Part shown: piece after piece, positions 16,102 through 24,304 of the stretch
How positions within the stretch are numbered: position 1 is the first letter of the stretch
Layout of the letters: every line of letters begins with the position of its first letter
Assembly (NCBI GenBank): GCA_036374135.1
Contig: DASUUK010000069.1
Location: 1-63,720 of the forward strand
Direction of reading: 5' to 3'
Source: Euzebyales bacterium
GTDB lineage: Bacteria; Actinomycetota; Nitriliruptoria; Euzebyales; JAHELV01
Length of the DNA: 63,720 nt
Notes under the pieces: generated by a model
The model's database searches: none
Seen by the model: the letters and a program-made list of their open reading frames with translations, nothing else
What the model was told of the DNA's origin: nothing
Translations under genes and position numbers: made by a program

Positions 16102-17532
16102 GTGCAGCACGCCTTCATCGCCGGAGCGCCGACGGCGCAGCCGGGTGACGAGATCGCGGTGGTCGACCCCGCGACCGGGCGCACCATCGACACGATCGCC
16201 GAGAGTCGGCCCGACGGGGTCGACCGCGCGGTGGTGGCGGCGGTGCGGGCCGCGGTCGGGTGGGCGGCGATGCCCGCCAGTCGCCGGGGTCGGTTGGTCG
16301 CAGCGTTCGCCGACGCGGTCGACGCGCACACCGACGAGCTCGCTCCGGTGCTGACCGCCGAGCAGGGCAAGCCGCTGCGGGAGTCGCGTCTGGAGCTGCA
16401 CCGGTGCGCCGAGACGCTGCGCCACTACGCCGGGTTGGCGCTGGCCATCCGCGGCAGCGCCGTCACAGACCTCGATCCGGGCACGCGCGGGATGGTGCTG
16501 CACCGGCCACTCGGTGTGGTCGGCGCGATCGTGCCTTGGAACTTCCCGACCACGCTGCTGGCCAACAAGCTGGGTCCCGCGATGGTCACCGGCAACACGG
16601 TCGTGGCCAAGCCCGACGAGACGACGCCGCTGGTCACCCTGCGGCTGGCTGCGCTGGCGCGCGAGGCCGGTCTGCCGGACGGCGTGCTCAACGTGGTGAC
16701 CGGCACCGGCGAGGTGACCGGCGCCGCGCTGGTGGCCCATCCGGGCGTGCGCAAGATCGCGTTCACCGGGTCGACCCCCGTCGGCAGGAGCATCATGGCG
16801 ACCGCCGCGGACGAGCTGAAGCGTGTGACGCTGGAGCTCGGCGGATCTGATCCGTTGATCATCTGCGCCGATGCCGACGTCGACGCCGCGATCAGCGCCG
16901 CGTCGATGGGGCGGTTCTTCAACTGCGGTCAGGCGTGCCTGGCGATCAAGCGCGTCTACGTCGACGAGGCCGTCGCGGACCGCGTCGCGGAAGGGCTCGC
17001 ACGCAAGGCCGCCAAGCTCGTGCTGGGCGCGGGGACCACGAAGGGCACGCAGATCGGCCCGATGCACTCGGCTGAGGGGCGTGACCTGATCTCGGCGCAG
17101 CTCGCCGACGCGGTGGCCTCCGGCGGGGAGGTGCTGGCCGGGGGTGGGCGTCCGGACGGTGAGGAGTACGCCGACGGCTGGTTCCACGAGCCCACTATCG
17201 TGTACCGGCCGTCGCACGGGTCCCGGGTGGCGACCGAGGAGACCTTCGGTCCCGTGCTGCCCGTGTGGCCGGTTTCGGGCCTCGACGAAGCGATCGAGCG
17301 CGCCAATGCCTCGCCGTTCGGCCTGGGCTCGTCGGTGTGGACGACCGACCTGGCCGCCGCGATGACGGCCGCCGAGCGCATCGAGGCCGGCTACACCTGG
17401 ATCAACGCCGCGACCAAGGTGTACGACGAGTTGCCGTTCGGCGGCGTCAAGCAGAGCGGATACGGCAAGGAGCACGGCACCGAGGCGCTGAGCTATTACA
17501 CCGACCAGAAGTCGGTGGTCATCCGCACCTGA
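16102..17532 (+). CDS. Aldehyde dehydrogenase, second copy under the same operator
   Basis: This 476-residue ALDH (from GTG 16102, preceded by AGGA) has VPWNFPTTLLANKLG, FTGSTPVGRSIM, the general base E245 in LELGGSD and the catalytic Cys279 in NCGQACLA. It closely resembles the ALDH at 11486-12925 in motifs and length. GTG 16078 is an alternative start. It has its own promoter and operator, so the two ALDHs are probably co-regulated. They may act on different semialdehydes of one pathway or on alternative substrates. Confidence 0.87.
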   Translation: MQHAFIAGAPTAQPGDEIAVVDPATGRTIDTIAESRPDGVDRAVVAAVRAAVGWAAMPASRRGRLVAAFADAVDAHTDELAPVLTAEQGKPLRESRLELHRCAETLRHYAGLALAIRGSAVTDLDPGTRGMVLHRPLGVVGAIVPWNFPTTLLANKLGPAMVTGNTVVAKPDETTPLVTLRLAALAREAGLPDGVLNVVTGTGEVTGAALVAHPGVRKIAFTGSTPVGRSIMATAADELKRVTLELGGSDPLIICADADVDAAISAASMGRFFNCGQACLAIKRVYVDEAVADRVAEGLARKAAKLVLGAGTTKGTQIGPMHSAEGRDLISAQLADAVASGGEVLAGGGRPDGEEYADGWFHEPTIVYRPSHGSRVATEETFGPVLPVWPVSGLDEAIERANASPFGLGSSVWTTDLAAAMTAAERIEAGYTWINAATKVYDELPFGGVKQSGYGKEHGTEALSYYTDQKSVVIRT

Positions 17533-17577
17533 CCGTCGCCGCGTCCGACCGGCGGCTGCGACCCGCGCCTGCCCCTC

Positions 17578-17688
17578 TCAGGCGGGGGTGGTGGCCACGG
17601 TGACGAGGTCGGCGACGTCGGGGGCGATCGCCTCCTTGGCGCCGGGGCCTCCGGTCAGTCGCAGCCAGGTCGTGCCCGGCGGGGTCAT
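17578..17688 (-). CDS. Small hypothetical ORF downstream of the CGNR gene
   Basis: A 36-residue frame (MTPPGTTWLRLTGGPG...) lies 31 nt after the CGNR regulator on the same strand and converges on the ALDH. It has no clear ribosome binding site and no match I recognise. Its codon use looks coding-like, with few rare codons, so it may be a small coupled protein or a leftover C-terminal fragment. Confidence is low. Confidence 0.25.
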   Translation of the reverse strand: MTPPGTTWLRLTGGPGAKEAIAPDVADLVTVATTPA

Positions 17689-17719
17689 GACGCTTGTCCG
17701 ATCTCATCGCAGCGGTGGG

Positions 17720-18283
17720 TCATTGCGGGGCGTCCTTGCGTCGCCGCGCGCGGTGCGCGGTGACGTGCGCCCGGTTGGCGCAGCCGTCGCTGCAGAAGCG
17801 GCGCCTGTTGTTGCGCGAGGCGTCGACGTACGCGTCACGGCAGGCGATGCCGTCACACCGTCCGAAGCGGTCGGTCCCTCCGGTGCACAGCGCCGCGGCA
17901 AGGCCCATGGCGGCCGTCACGGCCAGTTGATCGAGCGGCGCCGCCCCCGCTGCGTCGTAGTGGACGTGCCAGTCGTATCCGTCGTGGCCGCTGACCCGGG
18001 GGCGCGCACCCGCCTCGACGAGCACACGGTTGATGACCTCTACGGCCGCTGCGTCGTCGTCGGTCGTGAAGATCGTGTGCAACTGGTCTGCGAGGTGCCG
18101 CACAGCGCCCCCATCGGCAGAGGTGACGCCGGTGTCGTCGAGCCCGTGACCGCGGAGGAACTCGGCGGGGTCGCCGACCGGCTCGTCGCCGCGGCCGGCC
18201 GCCGCCCGCGGTGCGGTCCCGAACGCGTTGATCAGGTCGACGGCGATGCCGACGGACGGGTCGCTGTAGTGCTCGTACTTCAT
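17720..18283 (-). CDS. CGNR zinc-finger protein with ABATE-type N-terminal domain, putative regulator
   Basis: This 187-residue protein ends in a CGNR zinc finger: CDGIACRDAYVDASRNNRRRFCSDGCANR. Its N-terminal ABATE-like domain starts YSDPSVGIAVDLINAFG. CGNR proteins are mostly actinobacterial and are taken to be DNA-binding regulators with a ligand-sensing N-terminus. The ATG at 18283 is the first good start. Its upstream region contains a perfect 9-bp inverted repeat (18313-18342), and a near copy of one half lies before the next divergent gene. Autoregulation is therefore plausible. Confidence 0.83.
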   Translation of the reverse strand: MKYEHYSDPSVGIAVDLINAFGTAPRAAAGRGDEPVGDPAEFLRGHGLDDTGVTSADGGAVRHLADQLHTIFTTDDDAAAVEVINRVLVEAGARPRVSGHDGYDWHVHYDAAGAAPLDQLAVTAAMGLAAALCTGGTDRFGRCDGIACRDAYVDASRNNRRRFCSDGCANRAHVTAHRARRRKDAPQ

Positions 18284-18312
18284 GCGGACGTGGACCTCGA
18301 CGGCGTGAGACC

Positions 18313-18342
18313 GTAACTGTCTAAGCTGATTATGACAGTTAC
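18313..18342. promoter_or_regulatory. Inverted repeat upstream of the CGNR gene, candidate operator
   Basis: GTAACTGTC (18313-18321) and GACAGTTAC (18334-18342) are perfect inverted copies with a 12-nt A/T-rich spacer. The right half with its flank, TTATGACAGTTACA (18330-18343), recurs with one mismatch as TTATGACCGTTACA at 18543-18556. Confidence 0.55.
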
Positions 18343-18496
18343 ACGCTCCTGCGGCAATGCGGCCGCATCCCTTCGGAGGGCGCCAGCGGACACTGACCGC
18401 CCCTATCGTGCACCCGACGGTCCGATTGGGGTCGACCACCGGGCGATGATCCGCCGGGTCGTGGGGGCACCGTCGGGCGTAATGCTCATAATGTGT

Positions 18497-18525
18497 TTGA
18501 CAGCTTACGGCGTGCCGGGTATGGT
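18497..18525 (+). promoter_or_regulatory. Sigma-70-type promoter of the small membrane protein/deaminase unit
   Basis: TTGACA (18497-18502), a 17-nt spacer and TATGGT (18520-18525) make a near-consensus promoter. The expected start near 18532 is followed by the repeat TTATGACCGTTACA (18543-18556) and GGAGGGG before the ATG at 18570. Confidence 0.65.
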
Positions 18526-18569
18526 GTAATGATCCAAAGGGCTTATGACCGTTACATGGAGGGGCGACG

Positions 18570-18812
18570 ATGCAACAGTCGATGATGAACGACGTGGTGG
18601 AGGTCACGCTCGCCGAGCGTCGACGCGAGGCGGCGCGGCAGCGGAGGATCGCCAGCGCACGTCGCGTTGGAAGGGCACGCCGCGGCGTGCCGGCATGGCG
18701 CGTGCGCGTGGGCGGGTGGCTGGTGGCTGCCGGCTCGGCGGTCGCCGGTCCGGCGGCGCCCGGTGCAGGGTCGCGCACAGCAGTGGTCCACGGGGCCGCA
18801 GGACCGTGCTGA
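18570..18812 (+). CDS. Small basic single-pass membrane protein, 80 residues, unknown
   Basis: The ATG at 18570 is preceded by GGAGGGG with a 5-nt gap and by a near-consensus promoter, which together argue strongly for a real small gene. The protein has an N-terminal amphipathic, very arginine-rich part (LAERRREAARQRRIASARR) followed by one hydrophobic segment (GGWLVAAGSAVAGPA). Short proteins of this Arg-rich-then-hydrophobic type are common and uncharacterised in actinomycetes. Its last 7 nt overlap the deaminase start, so translation of the two is probably coupled. Confidence 0.6.
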   Translation: MQQSMMNDVVEVTLAERRREAARQRRIASARRVGRARRGVPAWRVRVGGWLVAAGSAVAGPAAPGAGSRTAVVHGAAGPC

Positions 18813-19300
18813 CGGACGTCGCGGCGCGGGCCGACGCCGATCGTGCACTGCTGCGACGGGTCATCGCGTTGGCCGTGGACAACGCCACCCGCGGACAGCT
18901 GCCCTTCGGGGCGATGGTCGTGCTCGATGGCATCGTGCTCGCCACGGGCGTCAACACGGAGCTGGCCGATCACGATCCGACCGCGCACGCGGAGATCGCG
19001 GCGATCCGTGCCGCGTGCCGGGGGATCGCCTCCACGTCGTTGTCGGGTGCGATGCTGGTTTCCAGCTGCGAGCCATGCGCGTTGTGCCACGCTGTCGCCG
19101 TGGCGGCGGGGATCGACCGCATCGTGTACGCCGCCACGAAAGAGGATGTCCCCCTGTTCGACGACGACGTGGGGACGGCAGACCTGCATGTCCTGACAGA
19201 GCTCCAGCGACAGCTGCGCCTGATCGACCCGGGACGGGTCGTCCACGCCGCCGTCGACGATGCCGACGCGCCGTTTCGCCGCTACCTCGACGGGGACTGA
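18806..19300 (+). CDS. Cytidine/deoxycytidylate-family zinc deaminase (guanine/tRNA-adenosine deaminase-like)
   Basis: This 164-residue protein has the zinc site of the CMP/dCMP deaminase fold: PTAHAEIAAIRAAC (HAE, with the catalytic Glu) and SSCEPCALCHAVAVAAGIDRIVYAA (PCxxC). The match to guanine deaminase/nucleoside deaminase proteins is better than to cytidine deaminase. I place the start at GTG 18806, which overlaps the end of the small membrane protein gene; the upstream frame has no family similarity. It may deaminate a free nucleobase. Substrate is not determinable here. Confidence 0.78.
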   Translation: MLTDVAARADADRALLRRVIALAVDNATRGQLPFGAMVVLDGIVLATGVNTELADHDPTAHAEIAAIRAACRGIASTSLSGAMLVSSCEPCALCHAVAVAAGIDRIVYAATKEDVPLFDDDVGTADLHVLTELQRQLRLIDPGRVVHAAVDDADAPFRRYLDGD

Positions 19301-19303
19301 TCG

Positions 19304-20212
19304 ATGCTCGAGCTGGGTGTCAATGTCCCGAACTTCGGTCCACGACCACGCCCGCGATCCTGCGCGGTTGGGTCCGCTTCGCCGAGGAGCACGGCTTCGC
19401 GCTCGCGATGCTCTCCGATCACGTCGCCCCCACCACCGATGTCGTCGCGCAGTACCCGTCGCCGTTCTACGACCCGTTCACGACCCTGGCATGGCTGGGC
19501 GGCCTCACCACGCGACTGCGGCTGGGCACGACCGTGACGATCCTGCCGTACCGGCATCCGCTGCTGACCGCCCGCGCGGCGGCCAACATCGACCGCTTCA
19601 CCGGCGGTCGGTTCGTGCTGGGTGTCGGCGTGGGCTGGTCGCGACTCGAGTACCGGGCGCTGGGAGTGTCCTTCCGCGATCGCGGTCGGATCACCGACGA
19701 GTACCTGGCCGCGATCATCGACGCCTGGACCAACGACGTCGTCTCGCACGACGGTCCGACCGTCACCTACGACCACGTGTGCACCGGACCACGTCCCGTC
19801 GCATCGCCGCATCCGCCGGTGTGGGTCGGCGGTGCCAGTCCGGCCGCCATCCGGCGAGCCGCGCGCTTCGGTGACGCATGGCATCCGGTGAACGCCGATC
19901 TCGCATGGCTCCGCGCGACAGGGCTGCCCGCGCTCAGGGCGGCCGCCGCGGAGCTCGGCCGTCCCATGCCCGCGTTCGCTCCGCGCATCCGCGCGCGGCG
20001 GACCGTGGGTGATCTGGACGCCGTCGACCGTCCGATCGGGGTCGGCAGCCTCGCGCAGATCCGTGCCGACGTCGATGCGCTCGTCGAGCTCGGCGCAACC
20101 CAGATCATCCTCGACACCAACCCGGATGATCCCCGTGACCGGCGAGTCCGCCGAGGACTGGCGGATGCTCGTCGCCATCGCTGACGCGGTCGTCGCGGTG
20201 CATACGGCATGA
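19304..20212 (+). pseudogene. Luciferase-like (LLM) flavin/F420-dependent oxidoreductase with two compensating frameshifts
   Basis: The start MLELGVNVPNFGP is in one frame. The continuation TTPAILRGWVRFAEEHG...ILDTNPDD is in another. The C-terminus PVTGESAEDWRMLVAIADAVVAVHTA is back in the first frame. One base appears missing at about 19340-19345 and one extra C appears in the CCCC run at 20131-20134. Joined, the pieces give a full-length LLM-class protein of about 300 residues with the usual GGRFVLGVGVGW and WVGGASPAAIRRAARFGDAW motifs. The pattern is either a young pseudogene or two sequencing errors; the homopolymer position favours an error for the second. It follows the deaminase directly. 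Confidence 0.75.
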
Positions 20213-20215
20213 CGT

Positions 20216-20521
20216 CTGTCGACGGATCCAGCACGGCCACGAGCTCGTCGAAGTCACGACCCTCGGTGGCGTGGATGAACGCCGATACGACCCGGCGGTG
20301 CTGGTCCGGGTCGGGATCGAACCGTGGTGCGCGCCGGTCGATGTGGGCGCGTGCCCGTGCAGCCAGCTGCCGGCACGCCGCCGGGGTGCGCCCCACCGCA
20401 TCGGCGATCGTGGTGAACGGCAGCCCGAACACGTCGTGCAGCACGAACGCGGTCCGTTGGGCGGGGGACAGCGATTCGAGCACGACCAGCAACGCGATCC
20501 CGATCTGCGCCGCGGCCGACA
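20216..20521 (-). pseudogene. Fragment of a SigJ-type ECF sigma factor (region 4 plus start of SnoaL domain)
   Basis: The minus strand reads LLVVLESLSPAQRTAFVLHDVFGLPFTTIADAVGRTPAACRQLAARAR, the sigma region 4 of SigJ-like ECF factors. VVSAFIHATEGRDFDELVAVLDP follows as the start of the fused SnoaL-like domain and then stops making sense where it meets the 3' end of the luciferase-like gene. Sigma region 2 is missing; its place is taken by an unrelated SDR fragment. It is a decayed remnant. Confidence 0.7.
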
Positions 20522-20677
20522 GCAGGTTGCGGGTGCCGTCGGTCCGGAGCCGGTTGGTCTGCGCGAAACTGACGTCCGAGCGCCTGGGTTGACCTTCTCG
20601 GGCATCGCCGTGGCGACGTGGACGATCGCGTCAGGACGGTGGCGACGAACCGCGGCGTGCACGGCGTCGGCCTCGGA
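20510..20677 (-). pseudogene. Fragment of an NAD-dependent epimerase/dehydratase (SDR)
   Basis: In one minus frame EADAVHAAVRRHRPDAIVHVATAMPEKVN and, after a frameshift near 20590, DVSFAQTNRLRTDGTRNLL match the middle of SDR epimerase-like proteins (VVHLATAMP...R.T.GTRNLL). There is a stop just upstream and no Rossmann N-terminus. The piece runs in frame into the sigma-factor fragment, so the region is a fusion of two broken genes. Confidence 0.62.
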
Positions 20678-20710
20678 TCAGCACGCCGCGATGTGACATC
20701 GCGGCGCCGA

Positions 20711-21613
20711 TCATCTGGTCCTGGCCGCGTCGGGCGGGGCGGGAGCGTCGGTGGCGCCGCCAGCGGAGGCACCGGGGCGGCCGTGCGCGTCGATGGTGAA
20801 CCTGCTCCCACTCGTCAGGTCGGTGACGCCCGTCCACCGCACGGCAACCAGCGTGCCGACGACGACGAGTGTCGTGACGGCTGCCGGAACCGACGGTGAC
20901 AGCTCCGCGCCGCTCGTCGACGCGAGGTTGTAGCCGACGTGCCAGACGGCGCACGCGAGCACCGATCCGCCGGTGCCGTTGTGCAGCACGGTCATCCACA
21001 CGCTGCCGAAGTACAACCCGACCAGCCAGCCCAGCGCGAGAACTCCGCCGGGTAGGCGGTAGGCGAACATGGGCACGTGCCATCCCGCCCACACCACGAA
21101 CACCCACCCCGCTGAGGTGATCGCCGTGTGCCGGTCCTGCAGCCGGGGAAGCAGGAACCCCCGCCAGCCGATCTCCTCGAAGATGCCGTAGGCAAGTGAC
21201 ACACCGACGCCGGCGAGCAGCACCGGGCCGCGGGGGGATCGGATGGCGCCGAAGGGCGCAACGACGGCCAGCACCACCACGGCGAGCACCAGCGGGCTGA
21301 GTGCCAGCAGCCACCAGACACCGTGGATGCGTCGCACGTCCGTCGTTCTTCGCCACAGATCGGCCACCGCGGTCCGCCCGCCCGTGCGCCAGAACACGAC
21401 GGCCGCGCCGACGGCCGGCCCGGCCGCGCCGAATGCGTGCAGCCAGAGCGGTGGAGACGTGCCGGTCGCACCCAGACCCGCCGCCGCCAACGGAGCGACC
21501 GCGAGCCACGTGACCACGTAGGCGATCACGACGTACATCACGACATCGCGTGGCGGTCCCGTCCTGTCAGGCGTGCGTGCCGACCCGCTGCTGCGACCAT
21601 CTGACGCGTGCAT
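20711..21613 (-). CDS. CPBP-family intramembrane metalloprotease
   Basis: This 300-residue polytopic protein has all CPBP (CAAX/Abi) motifs: FEEIGWRGFLLPRLQ (EExxxR), WAGWHVPMF, and CAVWHVGYNLAS. These supply the glutamates and histidines of the intramembrane active site. About eight hydrophobic segments are visible. Roles in this family range from prenyl-protein processing to bacteriocin self-immunity, so function is open. The start ATG at 21613 lacks a strong ribosome binding site; the poorly conserved first 20 residues may not be translated. Confidence 0.85.
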   Translation of the reverse strand: MHASDGRSSGSARTPDRTGPPRDVVMYVVIAYVVTWLAVAPLAAAGLGATGTSPPLWLHAFGAAGPAVGAAVVFWRTGGRTAVADLWRRTTDVRRIHGVWWLLALSPLVLAVVVLAVVAPFGAIRSPRGPVLLAGVGVSLAYGIFEEIGWRGFLLPRLQDRHTAITSAGWVFVVWAGWHVPMFAYRLPGGVLALGWLVGLYFGSVWMTVLHNGTGGSVLACAVWHVGYNLASTSGAELSPSVPAAVTTLVVVGTLVAVRWTGVTDLTSGSRFTIDAHGRPGASAGGATDAPAPPDAARTR

Positions 21614-21745
21614 GCGTCACAGCGTCGCGGGCGTCCACTGCGGGGCAAGGGACCTGCGGCCCTGCCGGCGGCGGCCTTCGACCCGAGTGGGGCGGCACCC
21701 GAGGCAGACACGGACGCGTCCTGCCGCGCGGCCGGCCTGTCCGCG

Positions 21746-24223
21746 TCACAGCACCCCGGCGTGTTGGAGGCGGCCCGCAGCGCGGATGCCTGGCGCCAGC
21801 GGCAGCCAGAAGGTCACCAGTCGGTGCGCGAGCACACCGGCGACCGCGGGGGCCGCCGCGATTCCCACGGCGACCAGACCGAGCACGAGGGTGGCATCGA
21901 CCACACCCACGCCGGCCGGCGTCGGCACGAGCGCGCTGATGGCCGCCGCCAGCAGACAGGCGAGAGCGATCCGTCCGAAGCCGACGATCGGCGAGAACGC
22001 GCGTACCGACATGAACAACACGAGCAGCACCGTCGCCGTCCGGGTGGCGCGTCCGCCGAACAGCAGTGCGGCGCGGAGCGGATCCGTGCTCACGTGCCGC
22101 AGATCGCGCCAGGCCCGTAGCGCGCGCAGCGACCGTCGCAGGTGGCGCTGCGGCACCCGCAGCAGCAGCCCCGTGGCGACCGCCGGGAGGACCGGGACCG
22201 CCAGCAGCGCCGCGTCGGCCGGCACGTCACGGACGTTGCGCGTCAGTTCGGATCCTGCGAGCACGGCGGCGGCGGCGAGCAGGACCACGTTCACGACCAG
22301 ACCGGCCAGGCGGTCGACGTCTGCCGTGCGCTTCGCGGCATCCCGCGTGGCGCCCGCGCGCTCGGTCAACCGGGCGCGCGTGGAGGCCTCCCGCGCCGGG
22401 GCGTCGGCGAGCGCCTCGACGGCCGGATCGGCGATCTGGGTCAGCGTCGTCGATCCCAATGGCAATGGCACCTGGGCCGCGGCCCGCAGCGCGACGGCTC
22501 CGCCGACGTACTGCAGGCCCGCCAGCGCGGCGGCGGCGGCGATGAACGCCCACTCGGGAGTCGTGAGCACTGCCAGCGTCCGGTCGAACGCACCAACCTG
22601 TGGCAGGAATCCGAACACCGTGATGCCGACGATCGCGATGCCGATCACGGTGCGCCGATCGGTCGTGACCGGGGCCAGGGACGGCGGTCCCGGCACGGCG
22701 GTGGCCTCGACGACCGCCGTCCGGAGCGCCTCGAACCCGCACGTGGCGCGCAGCGCACGTCGGATCGGCCCGGACAGCGCGAGCGGTTGCAGCTGCACCA
22801 GCGCGCCGCCGACGGTCGTGGCGTCCAGCACGTCGACTGCCGCGGCCACGGCGCGCCGCGCGCCCGCCACGGCAGCGGTGGCCGCCAGGAGCTCCGCAAC
22901 GTCACGTCGAAGCGCGGCGTCACCCGCGCCGACGGTCGCGTAGCGCAGGCCGGTGAGCGTCACCGCCCCGTCGTCGGCGACGATCCAGTTGCCCGGTCCC
23001 AGATCGCCGTGCGCGATCCGGCGCGCATGCAGGTCCCTGAGCTGGCCCCACATCACGCGCAGCATGCGATCGTCTACCGAGCCGGGTGGGAGGCGGTCAG
23101 CGGCGGTGCCATCGATGAACGCCTCGACCAGCACACCGGAGCCGTCCGGCGTCACCGTTGCACCGACGACGCTCGGTACACGGATGCCCGCCCGCGCAGC
23201 CAGCAGCGTCGCCGTCGCCTCGTGGTCGGTCGCGTGGCCGGGCGTGGTCAGGGGGTCGGCGTCCTCCGGATCGTCGCGCACGATCCACCGCCACAACCGC
23301 GCCAGGAGATCGGCGTCACGCTGCTGCACGCCGGCGATGCGCACGAACAACGGCTCTCCGTCAGCGACCGTCACCGCGAACGGCGTCGTCCGGCGCCCAC
23401 GGGAGCGCAGCGGGACGCACGTCGAGACGTGGAACCCGAGCGACGTCAACGCGTCGCTGACGAATGCGGCATCGGGCCGGTGGCGCGGTGCGCCGCGCAC
23501 GAACAGCACCGCCGCGCCGGTCATCCATCCCAGCGCTGCGCCGGCGACGACGTCGTAGGGCAGATGCGCACCGATGTACAGGCGCGAGAACCCGACAACG
23601 GCCACGACGACCCACGTCACACGCCGCCACCGCCGGGGCAGCCACGGACCGGCGACGGTCGCCAGGGCCGCCGCAACCCCGGAGTGGCCCGACGGGAAGC
23701 CGAGCCCCGCCTGGGGCGAACCACGGACGATGACGTCCGCCAGCAGCTCGGCTGGCCGGCCCCGCTCGATGAGCAGCTTGAACCCCTGCATCGCCAGCCA
23801 TGCGCCGACGCCGACGATCGCCAGGTCGAACGCGAGCCGCCGCCGCCCCGTGAACCATGCCACCGCGGCCGAGGCGGGGACCGCCAGGAACTGACCGGCC
23901 TGCATGACGACATAGACGATCGGCAGCACCACGCCCGTGACATGGTTGGGCAGGCGGAACAGGTCGATCTCGAAGATGCCGACCTCCGGTCGCCGCGCCA
24001 GCCAGGTGCCCGCGAGCCCGATCGCGGCGCCGCACACGGTGCGCACGATGTCGGTCCGGTCACGCACATGCTCGCGGTCGGTCGCCTCGACCCGCTCCAT
24101 CGCCACGTCAACCGCCTGTCCCTCTGCGGTCCCCTCATCGGCATCGACCACGCCACTCATGGACCCAACCCGTCCGATCATCGCGATGGCAGCATCATCG
24201 CCTGCCGTGGCCACGACATACAT
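21746..24223 (-). CDS. PAP2 phosphatase - kinase-like - MprF-type flippase triple fusion
   Basis: This 825-residue protein has three parts. Residues 60-240 are a membrane PAP2 phosphatase (KLLIERGRP at 149-157, PSGH at 177-180, SRLYIGAHLPYD at 213-224). Residues 285-470 are a protein-kinase-like fold with the catalytic-loop motif HGDLGPGNW (405-413). However, the VAIK-type lysine position reads FVRIAG and the DFG position reads TLTG, so phosphotransfer is doubtful. Residues 525-825 resemble the lysylphosphatidylglycerol synthase/flippase membrane domain (LLAAAISALVPTPAGVGVVDA). It probably acts on a lipid at the membrane. The N-terminal 50 residues are poorly conserved, and ATGs near 24160 or 24100 are possible starts. 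Confidence 0.85.
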   Translation of the reverse strand: MYVVATAGDDAAIAMIGRVGSMSGVVDADEGTAEGQAVDVAMERVEATDREHVRDRTDIVRTVCGAAIGLAGTWLARRPEVGIFEIDLFRLPNHVTGVVLPIVYVVMQAGQFLAVPASAAVAWFTGRRRLAFDLAIVGVGAWLAMQGFKLLIERGRPAELLADVIVRGSPQAGLGFPSGHSGVAAALATVAGPWLPRRWRRVTWVVVAVVGFSRLYIGAHLPYDVVAGAALGWMTGAAVLFVRGAPRHRPDAAFVSDALTSLGFHVSTCVPLRSRGRRTTPFAVTVADGEPLFVRIAGVQQRDADLLARLWRWIVRDDPEDADPLTTPGHATDHEATATLLAARAGIRVPSVVGATVTPDGSGVLVEAFIDGTAADRLPPGSVDDRMLRVMWGQLRDLHARRIAHGDLGPGNWIVADDGAVTLTGLRYATVGAGDAALRRDVAELLAATAAVAGARRAVAAAVDVLDATTVGGALVQLQPLALSGPIRRALRATCGFEALRTAVVEATAVPGPPSLAPVTTDRRTVIGIAIVGITVFGFLPQVGAFDRTLAVLTTPEWAFIAAAAALAGLQYVGGAVALRAAAQVPLPLGSTTLTQIADPAVEALADAPAREASTRARLTERAGATRDAAKRTADVDRLAGLVVNVVLLAAAAVLAGSELTRNVRDVPADAALLAVPVLPAVATGLLLRVPQRHLRRSLRALRAWRDLRHVSTDPLRAALLFGGRATRTATVLLVLFMSVRAFSPIVGFGRIALACLLAAAISALVPTPAGVGVVDATLVLGLVAVGIAAAPAVAGVLAHRLVTFWLPLAPGIRAAGRLQHAGVL

Positions 24224-24304
24224 GACGCGTCCGCGGTCGCGTTGCGGCCGCCGTCATCGCGCCGGTGGACCGCGGCCGCCGAGCGGCGCTCTGCACGCGG
24301 TGCG

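Noticed and set aside
13479-16370. A 963-residue open frame on the minus strand
   Set aside because: It lies opposite the CoA ligase, amidohydrolase and ALDH genes, is rich in Arg/Gln/His/Asp typical of antisense frames in GC-rich DNA, and shows no domain.
18332-18529. A 65-residue open frame in the CGNR/deaminase gap
   Set aside because: It has no ribosome binding site, spans a promoter and shows no recognisable pattern.
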